This document shows positions 58,301-64,000 of a DNA stretch of 64,000 nucleotides, one piece after another. Under the pieces are notes generated by a model. The model worked only from the letters and a program-made list of their open reading frames with translations, searched no databases and was not told the origin of the DNA. The stretch's first letter is position 1, and every line of letters starts with the position of its first letter. Location of the stretch: positions 62,001 through 126,000 of the forward strand of contig CAWDXO010000008.1 of the NCBI GenBank assembly GCA_963806335.1, written 5' to 3'. The stretch is from Palsa-504 sp963806335 (GTDB lineage: Bacteria; Actinomycetota; Actinomycetes; Streptosporangiales; Streptosporangiaceae). The position numbers were made by a program, and so were the translations under genes.

Positions 58301-59230
58301 TCAGTGCCCGGTGAAGGCAGCCGGGTGGCGCGCACGGAAGGCGGCGAGTCCGGCGGCCCGGTCCGCCGTGCCGAACAGCATGGAGACCGACTCGCGCTCG
58401 TAGCTGATCGCGGCAGCCAGGTCCATGCCCGGGCCCTGGTCGACCAGGCGCTTGCCGACGGCCAGCGCCAGGGGCGCACCGGCCGCCAGTTGCCCGGCGA
58501 GGCCGAACGCCGCCGTGACCGCCTCCCCCGGGCCTGCGAGTTCGTTGACCAAGCCGAGGGCGTGGGCCCGCGCCGCGGTGATGGGCTCACCGGTGAGGAT
58601 CATCTGCTTGGCGATGCCCGCGGGCACTAGCCGGGGCAGCCGCTGCGTGCCGCCCGCCCCGGGCAGCACGCCGAGCTTCATCTCCGGCACGCCCAGCCTG
58701 GCGTCGCGCTCCGCGACCCGCAAGTCGCAGGCCAGGGCCAGTTCCAGGCCGCCGCCGAAGGCCACGCCGTGCAGGGCTGCGACCGACGGCTTGGGGCAGT
58801 CCGAGATGAGCTGGTAGACCTCGGTCATCCGGGCGATAAAGCCGCGGAACGCGCGGGCGTCGGGAAGCGCCTCGATCTCGGTGAGGTCGGCCCCCGCGCA
58901 GAACGCGCGGCCCGCGCCGGCGATCACCAGCGCCCGGACGCGGTCGTCGGCGGCCGCCGCCGCGACCGCGGCCGCGAGCAGGCCAAGAACGTCGGACCCG
59001 ATGGCGTTCAGCCGGGCGGGCCGGTTGAGGGTGAGCAAGGCGACCGCACCGTTCATTCGGCTGAGCAGTGCTGGTTCTGTCTGGGCTGGTTCTGTCTGGG
59101 CTGGTTCTGTCTGGGCTGGTTCTGTCTGGGCCGGTTCTGTCTGGGCTGGTTCTGTCTGGGCTGGTTCTGTCTGGGCTGGTTCTGTCTGGGCCGGTTCCGC
59201 CTGGGCCGGTCCTATCGGGGCTGGCTTCAT
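58301..59230 (-). CDS. Enoyl-CoA hydratase/isomerase with PAQTE repeat leader, 309 aa
   Basis: The conserved crotonase domain starts at MNGAVALLTLNRPARLNAIG (residue 59); GAGRAFCAGADLTEIEALPD, LHGVAFGGGLELALACDLRV and LGVPEMKLGVLPGAGGTQRL carry the oxyanion hole and the catalytic Glu residues (PEMKLG, GAGGTQ). In front is a leader of about eight PAQTE units from a 15-bp array. Start ATG 59230 lies 8 bases after the SDR stop, so the two are one operon. The internal Met59 could be the ancestral start. Standard hydratase role. Confidence 0.88.
   Translation of the reverse strand: MKPAPIGPAQAEPAQTEPAQTEPAQTEPAQTEPAQTEPAQTEPAQTEPAQTEPALLSRMNGAVALLTLNRPARLNAIGSDVLGLLAAAVAAAAADDRVRALVIAGAGRAFCAGADLTEIEALPDARAFRGFIARMTEVYQLISDCPKPSVAALHGVAFGGGLELALACDLRVAERDARLGVPEMKLGVLPGAGGTQRLPRLVPAGIAKQMILTGEPITAARAHALGLVNELAGPGEAVTAAFGLAGQLAAGAPLALAVGKRLVDQGPGMDLAAAISYERESVSMLFGTADRAAGLAAFRARHPAAFTGH
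59070..59204 (-). repeat. 15-bp tandem repeat, about nine units
   Basis: Units gctggttctgtctgg (some with gcc) encode PAQTE on the minus strand; a tenth, more diverged unit follows. Frame preserved. Confidence 0.92.
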
Positions 59231-59238
59231 CGCCGCCC

Positions 59239-59994
59239 TCAGGCCATGGTGAGGCCGCCGCTGACCGACAGCGTCTGCCCGGTGATGTAGGCGGCTTCGT
59301 CGGAGGCGAGGAAGGCGACCGCGGGCGCGACGTCGGCGGGCTGGCCGACCCGGCGCAGCGGGATGGCGCGGGAGAGCCCGTCCCGGAGCTTCTGGCTGTA
59401 GGCGGCCACCTGGTCGAGCAGCGCGGTGTCGGTCGGGCCGGGGCAGACGCTGTTCACCGTGATGCCATGCCGGGCCACCTCCCGGGCCAGTGCCTTCCCG
59501 AAGGCGATGACGCCGCCCTTGGTGGCCGAGTACACCACCTCGCCTGACGAGCCCACCCGGCCGGCGTCCGAGGCGATATGGATGATCCGCCCGCCGCCGC
59601 GTTCGATCATCCCGTCCAGCACGGCGCGGGTAACGGTGATGGTGCCGCGCAGGTTGACCGCGATGATCTTGTCCCAGGTTTCCTCGGCCGAGTCCACGAA
59701 GAGCTCGATCGCGTCGATGCCCGCGTTGTTGACCAGGATGTCCGTCGGTCCTAGCTCGGCGGCCACCCGGCTCACCGCGGCCCGGACCGCCGCGCTGTCC
59801 GCGATGTCCACTCCCGCGCCGACGGTTCGTGCGCCGTAGCGCTCGGCGAGGCCCGCCGCCGTCTTGGCGGCCGCCACGCCGTCCAGGTCACAGACCGCGA
59901 CCGCCGCGCCCTCGGCGGCCAGCGCGGCCGCGATCGCCGCGCCGATGCCCCGGCCGGCGCCGGTGACCATCGCTGTTTTTCCTTGCAGCCGCAC
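59239..59994 (-). CDS. Short-chain dehydrogenase/reductase, 251 aa
   Basis: GTG 59994 with GGGGAGG six bases upstream is the best start; the longer Arg-rich frame is a shadow. Motifs: MVTGAGRGIGAAIAAALAAE, NNAGIDAIELFVDSAEETWD, IHIASDAGRVGSSGEVVYSA with Ser and Tyr, NSVCPGPTDTALLDQV and GQTLSVSGGLTMA. Similar to FabG-type 3-oxoacyl reductases. First gene of an SDR-crotonase operon controlled from the AT-rich region at 60050-60090; the adjacent upstream gene encodes a FadR-type regulator, the likely controller. Confidence 0.9.
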   Translation of the reverse strand: MRLQGKTAMVTGAGRGIGAAIAAALAAEGAAVAVCDLDGVAAAKTAAGLAERYGARTVGAGVDIADSAAVRAAVSRVAAELGPTDILVNNAGIDAIELFVDSAEETWDKIIAVNLRGTITVTRAVLDGMIERGGGRIIHIASDAGRVGSSGEVVYSATKGGVIAFGKALAREVARHGITVNSVCPGPTDTALLDQVAAYSQKLRDGLSRAIPLRRVGQPADVAPAVAFLASDEAAYITGQTLSVSGGLTMA

Positions 59995-60067
59995 GCGACC
60001 TCCCCGGAAATGCCTCGTCCGCCGGGCCCGCGAGGGCATGCTGGCGAGGACCTCTTACAATACGTAT

Positions 60068-60088
60068 AACTTATTATACTCATAAGTT
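60068..60088. promoter_or_regulatory. Inverted repeat in AT-rich promoter, candidate FadR-type operator
   Basis: AACTTAT (60068-60074) and ATAAGTT (60082-60088) form a perfect 7-bp inverted repeat with a 7-base spacer. It lies between the FadR-type regulator stop (60113) and the SDR start (59994) in the only AT-rich DNA there. Confidence 0.5.
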
Positions 60089-60112
60089 CGGAGTGACCGC
60101 TAGCTCGGCGGG

Positions 60113-60982
60113 TTAGCCGAGGAGATCGAGCACCGTGGTCATCGACCGGTTAAGCAGCAGGTAGTTCTCGGCCTCCTCGAGGTGCACCCGCCAGAGCGCC
60201 TCGGCCTCGGCCGCCTGCCGGGTCGCCACCAGCTCGACCAGACGGACGTGGGCGCGAAACCCCCGCTTGTTCGCCCGCACGTTTTCCTGGCTGCCCGCGT
60301 CCAGGTCCACGTGCGACCAGTTTGCCAGCTCGATGATGTGCCGGACCATGCCGTTGAGCACCTTCAGCGTCTCATTGCCGGCCAGTTCGACCATGAGCGC
60401 GTGAAACTCCATGTGCGCGCGGATGAACGCCGGCGGGTCATCCATCAGCCGCTCCGCCTGCGCGACGGCGGCGCGCAGGCGCCCTAGGTCCTGATCGGTG
60501 CGCCGCTGCGCCAGCAGCGCCGCACACGGAGCCTCGATCAGGGTCCGGGCATCGTAGACGTCCTGGAGGGTCGTGCCGCGGTACTCGAGCACCAGGCCCG
60601 CGTAGCTGGCCGCGACGTTCCCGTTGGGCACCTGCACCCGGGCGCCGCCGCGGGCGCCCCGGCGGATGCTGATCAGCGACTCCGACTCCAGCACCCGGAA
60701 CGCCTCCCGCAGCGTGGGCCGGGACACGGCGAACTCCGCCATCAGCGCCGCCTCGGACGGCAGCGCGTCTCCCTCGGCCAGCTCGCCGCGCACGATCCTG
60801 CGCCGCAGTTCCGCGGCGACAAGCTCAGCGGTCTTCGGCACCCGGATCCGCCGACCGAGCGGGCGGCCGTTGGCCGGCCCGGCCAGCCTGGTCGGTCCGG
60901 CCAGCCCGGTCGGCCCGGCCAGCCGGGCCGAGGCGGCCAGCTGGGTCGGCCCGGTGTCACCGGCAGGCAGCTGCACGCTCAT
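60113..60982 (-). CDS. FadR-family GntR transcriptional regulator, 289 aa
   Basis: ATG 60982 (MSVQLPAGDTG) begins a Gly/Ala/Pro leader with a 15-bp array (LAGPT). The winged helix reads RIVRGELAEGDALPSEAALM and FAVSRPTLREAFRVLESESL, with ISIRRGARGGARVQVPNGNV as wing. The FCD ligand domain follows, with AHMEFHALMVELAGNETLKV and WRVHLEEAENYLLLNRSMTT; His of HALMVE and of VHLEE are typical metal ligands. It resembles the second regulator at 63011. Likely controls the SDR-crotonase operon downstream; AT-rich promoter at 61020-61080. Confidence 0.9.
   Translation of the reverse strand: MSVQLPAGDTGPTQLAASARLAGPTGLAGPTRLAGPANGRPLGRRIRVPKTAELVAAELRRRIVRGELAEGDALPSEAALMAEFAVSRPTLREAFRVLESESLISIRRGARGGARVQVPNGNVAASYAGLVLEYRGTTLQDVYDARTLIEAPCAALLAQRRTDQDLGRLRAAVAQAERLMDDPPAFIRAHMEFHALMVELAGNETLKVLNGMVRHIIELANWSHVDLDAGSQENVRANKRGFRAHVRLVELVATRQAAEAEALWRVHLEEAENYLLLNRSMTTVLDLLG
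60880..60945 (-). repeat. 15-bp tandem repeat in GntR leader
   Basis: About four units encoding LAGPT-type repeats in the N-terminal linker (ggtcggtccggccag and variants). Frame preserved. Confidence 0.75.
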
Positions 60983-61195
60983 CTCATGCCCCTCAACGCT
61001 GTGGTCACTCGCGGCGGGTTGCCCTGGGAACCTCAACGCATAATAGGTAATATCTATAAGAGTAATACACTGATAAACGAACGGCGGTCTGGACCCGCGC
61101 GGCGGCCCGCGGTCCTCGTGCGGGCCATGGCCGTACCCGGCAGTGCCGCTGGAGCTTGTCACGGTTCGCCAGGGGGCTGGGCAGGCAGGACGCGG

Positions 61196-62356
61196 TCACG
61201 CTGACGGTTTCTGGCCGTCTCCGGCGATCCACACGGCGACTTGCGCGGGCTCGACGGCGTTGTTGACCACCGCCAGTAGATCGGCCCGTACCGCCTCGAG
61301 GTCAACCGCGTCCCGGAGCCGGGCCGCGAACGCCGCCACCGTCTGGTCCGCGTCGTAGCGGACCCGGTTGAACCGCCGGTCCACCACCCGCTGCACCCGC
61401 CGCCGCAGCGGGCTGAACAGGGCCGCCGCGGCGAGCGTGGCCACCGCGACGGCCACTGGCGTCTTGAACCTGAACACCTGCGTGGCCACGATGACCAGCC
61501 CCGCGTATACCCCGATCAGCAGCCCGGTCACCACCGCGTAGGCGAGGGTGCGGCTGATCAGCCGGTCGATCTCATACAGCCGGTACTTCAGGATCGCGAT
61601 TCCCACGGCCGCCGGGATCAGCAGAATTGAGATCTCCCATTCGGGCAGCGGGTCGCTGCTGAGCTGACTGGCGGCGAAGACGGCCAACGCCGCTACGGCC
61701 GCGGCGTACATGAACCACTTGAGCTGGAGCCGCTGCTCCTGGCCCGATCGCCGGAAACGGACGATCAGGGCGACCGCAGCGGCCGGCAGCACCAGCGTCC
61801 CGGCCAATTCCGCCAGGTTGAACGCCCTCCCGAGCGGTGCGACGACCGTCACCGGATCCCGCAGATGGGGGAAGTTGGACGAGAAGTTGACGTCGGACAG
61901 CGCCGAACACGCCATCTCAGCCAGGCCACTGATAATCGCCACCCACAGCACCGGCCGCCATCGCGGCGAGAGCAGCCGTCCGTCCGGGAACAGCAGCAGC
62001 GCCAGGTAGAACAGCGGCGCCACTATCCCTAGCGCCACGGTGAAAATCCAACCCACCCACGCCGCTCCGGGTAGTTCGGCGGTCGCTGAGCGTGCCGCAT
62101 ATACGTTCGTCAGGATGGTGACCGCGGTCGCCGTCCCCGCAGCTAGGAAGAGCCATCCCAGGCGGTTCCCGGTCCGCGCGGCGACCAGCGCGCCGACCAG
62201 CGCGAACGCGAGCGCGACCGGTATGGTGCCGAAGACCGCGGACCAGGTCTCGCCGCCGGTCCAGCCGGTCACCAGGCTCAATACCACCAGCACCACGGTA
62301 ACGCCGAAGAGGGTCCAGGCCAGGTTGAGCCGCCCACCCGGCAGCTGCAGTGGCAT
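61196..62356 (-). CDS. Orphan 7TM sensor (histidine-kinase N-terminal-like) protein, 386 aa
   Basis: Met at 62356 follows a GGGAG at seven bases; ATG 62377 is also open. Eight or so membrane spans, e.g. LFGVTVVLVVLSLVTGW, LAFALVGALVAARTGNRLGW, WVGWIFTVALGIVAPLFYLA and LAYAVVTGLLIGVYAGLVIV. The C-terminal part has VVDRRFNRVRYDADQTVAAF and LRDAVDLEAVRADLLAVVNN, the membrane-to-kinase linker seen in actinobacterial sensor kinases, but no HATPase or DHp domain follows. So it is a stand-alone input domain, or a truncated kinase. Function unknown. Confidence 0.7.
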   Translation of the reverse strand: MPLQLPGGRLNLAWTLFGVTVVLVVLSLVTGWTGGETWSAVFGTIPVALAFALVGALVAARTGNRLGWLFLAAGTATAVTILTNVYAARSATAELPGAAWVGWIFTVALGIVAPLFYLALLLFPDGRLLSPRWRPVLWVAIISGLAEMACSALSDVNFSSNFPHLRDPVTVVAPLGRAFNLAELAGTLVLPAAAVALIVRFRRSGQEQRLQLKWFMYAAAVAALAVFAASQLSSDPLPEWEISILLIPAAVGIAILKYRLYEIDRLISRTLAYAVVTGLLIGVYAGLVIVATQVFRFKTPVAVAVATLAAAALFSPLRRRVQRVVDRRFNRVRYDADQTVAAFAARLRDAVDLEAVRADLLAVVNNAVEPAQVAVWIAGDGQKPSA

Positions 62357-62609
62357 GATGCTCTCCCAGTCCCGCACATCCTGACCATTCGCTAGGCCAG
62401 CCTACGCAGCCAGCGATACGGGACCGTTACGGCCAGCATGAGGAGCGCCGGCCGCGGTACCGCCGGGCGTGGCGCCCGAAGGTGACGCGGGTGACTGGCG
62501 GGACCAGCGGGACCGCGTCCCGCTTCACCTAGCGCGGCGCCGACGGGAAACCGCTCGAAAACCGGAACGATCCACCAAGATCTACCGGACGCGCTTCGGC
62601 TGCCTCCGG

Positions 62610-62984
62610 TTAGCGGCGGCCGTCGGCGTCGAATGCGTCTTCGCTGTCCTGGCCCTCGGGCCCGAACCAATAGATCCGTGCCTTCGTGGCCTGCAACCGC
62701 TGCGCCGCGATGGCGAGTTCTGCTTCTTCATCGCGCAGCTGATCGAGCTGGACGGCCAGCTCAGCGCGCTGGCTTTCGGCTTCGTGCCGCCGGGCCAGGG
62801 CAACGTGAGCTAGGTCATCCCGTCTCATCTGCCGCGCCTTGGCCGCATGCGCCGCAAGCTTTGCTTCTTGCTGCTCCAGGGCAGTGATCTGCGCCTGGAC
62901 ACGTTGGCGTGCCTGCGAAAGCGCGGCGATAGCGGAGCGCATTTCTGCGAGCCGGGCGGTGAGCCTCGGCAGCTCCTGGGCCAT
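62610..62984 (-). CDS. PspA-like coiled-coil protein, 124 aa
   Basis: An extended helix: LTARLAEMRSAIAALSQARQ, RVQAQITALEQQEAKLAAHA, KARQMRRDDLAHVALARRHE and AELAVQLDQLRDEEAELAIA. The middle matches the PspA/IM30 helix pattern with the R(D/E)DLAxxAL core. It is about half of a full-length PspA (near 220 residues), so it is a short variant. ATG 62984 lies 26 bases after the FadR stop and could be in its operon. Role in membrane stress is inferred only. Confidence 0.7.
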   Translation of the reverse strand: MAQELPRLTARLAEMRSAIAALSQARQRVQAQITALEQQEAKLAAHAAKARQMRRDDLAHVALARRHEAESQRAELAVQLDQLRDEEAELAIAAQRLQATKARIYWFGPEGQDSEDAFDADGRR

Positions 62985-63010
62985 CGTCCGCTCACTTTCC
63001 GTGACGGGAC

Positions 63011-63769
63011 TTAGGAGAGCAGTTCTACTACCGTGGCGGTGTTGCGGTCGCCGAGGACGACCCTGGCCGACTCGGCCAGGTGCTTACGCCAGAACTCCTC
63101 GGCTTCTTCGCCGCTGCGCTTGCGGATGAGCTCGACGAGCCGGGTATGCGCGCGCAGCGCGACCTTCGCCAGCTCCTGCTCGTGCTGCCAGTCATGGCTT
63201 TCGGTGTAAGCCCGGTCGCCCTCGCGGATGATGTTGCCGACCATCCCGGTGAGAACCTGAAGCGTCTCATTGCCGGACAGCTCCACGATGAGCCGGTGGA
63301 AGTCGGCGTCGGCGGCGATCGTGGCGGCCGGATCTTCCAGGGACTCGCGATGACGGTCCAGCGCCTCCTGCAGCCGGGTGAGATCGGCCGACGTGCGGCG
63401 CTTGGCCGCCAGCCGGGCGGCGGCCGGCTCCAGCACGGCGCGGACCTCGTAGACATCGGAGAGCAGCGCGCCCCGGTACTGCAGCAGCAGGCCGATCTGC
63501 CGGGCGGCCACCGTGATGTCGGGCACCTGGACCCGTGCGCCGCCGCGCACGCCCCGCCGGACCGTGATCGCGCCCTCGGCTTCCAGGATGCGGAACGCCT
63601 CCCGGAGCGTGGGCCTGGAGACGCCGAATTCCTCCATGAGGACGCTCTCCGGCGGCAGCTGATCGCCTTCCTTCAGCTCGCCGAGCACGATCTGCCGGCG
63701 GAGCTGCGCGGCGACCATCTCGCCGGCCTTAGGCACCCTGACTGTCGAGACTCCCCTGACCGTGTCCAA
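63011..63769 (-). CDS. FadR-family GntR transcriptional regulator, 252 aa
   Basis: TTG 63769 with GAGGGG six bases upstream is preferred; a TTG at 63799 without a ribosome site is also open. Winged helix: AQLRRQIVLGELKEGDQLPP, FGVSRPTLREAFRILEAEGA and ITVRRGVRGGARVQVPDITV. FCD domain: ADADFHRLIVELSGNETLQV, EEFWRKHLAESARVVLGDRN. It is closely related to the regulator at 60113. Target is probably an operon of this catabolic region; AT-rich promoter at 63810-63850. Confidence 0.9.
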   Translation of the reverse strand: MDTVRGVSTVRVPKAGEMVAAQLRRQIVLGELKEGDQLPPESVLMEEFGVSRPTLREAFRILEAEGAITVRRGVRGGARVQVPDITVAARQIGLLLQYRGALLSDVYEVRAVLEPAAARLAAKRRTSADLTRLQEALDRHRESLEDPAATIAADADFHRLIVELSGNETLQVLTGMVGNIIREGDRAYTESHDWQHEQELAKVALRAHTRLVELIRKRSGEEAEEFWRKHLAESARVVLGDRNTATVVELLS

Positions 63770-63926
63770 GTCTTCCCCTCGGCCGCGCTGCCATCGCAAG
63801 GAAACCTGACTGGATTCCTAATGCAATAAGTATACGAGGCTAACGCTATTGCCCGCTGGCATTGCGGACGGCGCACCCGGGGTTAGCAGCCAGCCGGGTG
63901 CGCCGGCCATGCTCTAGAGGATCCGA

Positions 63927-63955
63927 CGCGGCCGGGCTTGAACGGCCCGGCCGCG
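63927..63955. terminator. GC-rich hairpin
   Basis: Perfect 11-bp stem CGCGGCCGGGC / GCCCGGCCGCG with a 7-base loop. It may end a gene entering from the right, or form a leader hairpin for the possible gene starting at 63983. Confidence 0.5.
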
Positions 63956-63982
63956 GGCGGCGGGCCAGCAGATTGAGGAGAA

Positions 63983-64000
63983 ATGACGCCGGGGCGGCGC
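63983..64000 (+). CDS. Possible gene start at the window edge
   Basis: GAGGAG is followed after two bases by ATG and five codons (MTPGRR). The spacing is short. Too little is visible to name it, and it may not be a gene. Confidence 0.2.

Noticed and set aside
63913..63925. ctctagaggatcc, identical to part of the pUC/M13 polylinker
   Set aside because: Only about 13 bases match; XbaI and BamHI sites can arise by chance and flanks show no vector sequence.
1..64000. CRISPR arrays, tRNA or rRNA genes
   Set aside because: The tandem arrays have no spacers, and no cloverleaf or rRNA-like segment was found by reading.

Overview
The window is a 64 kb stretch of very GC-rich DNA with strong GC third-position bias, frequent GTG/TTG starts and many ATGA-type gene overlaps. 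The protein families (AfsR/SARP regulator, MocR and FadR regulators, F420-type LLM oxidoreductases, DUF35/SCP2-thiolase pairs, DUF222-HNH protein) point to a soil actinomycete of the Streptosporangiales/Frankiales/Streptomycetales kind. Genus cannot be fixed from the sequence alone. No rRNA, tRNA, CRISPR array, intact transposase or prophage was seen.

Layout. (1) 0-10 kb: an acyl-CoA catabolic block. A leftward operon (DUF35, thiolase-like protein, SDR) diverges from a rightward one (PaaK-like CoA ligase, a half-ligase-like partner, two more acyl-CoA synthetases), followed by an acyl-CoA dehydrogenase and small proteins. (2) 10-22 kb: a GT39 membrane glycosyltransferase, an SDR, a large AfsR-type regulator divergent from an ABC-2 exporter and a zinc-free alcohol dehydrogenase, then relic genes: an internally deleted hypX, a soxR tail and a possible TPR fragment. 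(3) 22-35 kb: an ECF sigma factor, dienelactone hydrolase, two amidohydrolases, two small membrane proteins, a frameshifted DUF222-HNH gene, a STAS / XRE / FIST signalling group, and an MFS exporter divergent from a MocR regulator. (4) 36-50 kb: a second catabolic block with DUF35, thiolase, paired acyl-CoA dehydrogenases, amidohydrolase, SDRs, LLM oxidoreductases, a SnoaL-like protein, enoyl-CoA hydratases and asparaginase. (5) 51-60 kb: a branched-chain amino-acid type ABC importer whose two permeases and one ATPase are fused in one polypeptide, plus its lipoprotein receptor, SDRs and enoyl-CoA hydratases. (6) 60-64 kb: two FadR-family regulators, an orphan seven-helix sensor and a PspA-like coiled coil.

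How it works together. Taken together the genes look like an uptake and CoA-dependent beta-oxidation programme for one or more organic acids, possibly steroid side chains or terpenoids: import (Liv-type ABC), activation (three CoA ligases), dehydrogenation (paired alpha/beta ACADs), hydration (enoyl-CoA hydratases), oxidation (SDRs) and C-C cleavage (SCP2-thiolase/DUF35 pairs), with FadR regulators. The substrate is an inference and not visible in the sequence.

Most unusual features. Short tandem repeats sit inside or at the ends of at least a dozen genes, with unit sizes that are multiples of three in coding DNA and 20 bp where the array lies beyond a stop codon. There are two interspersed repeat families (a ~70-120 bp element at 2117 and 41603, and a G-run/C-run hairpin at 3704, 39911 and 44490), two long perfect palindromes, and several reading frames broken by single-base shifts that could be real decay or assembly errors.
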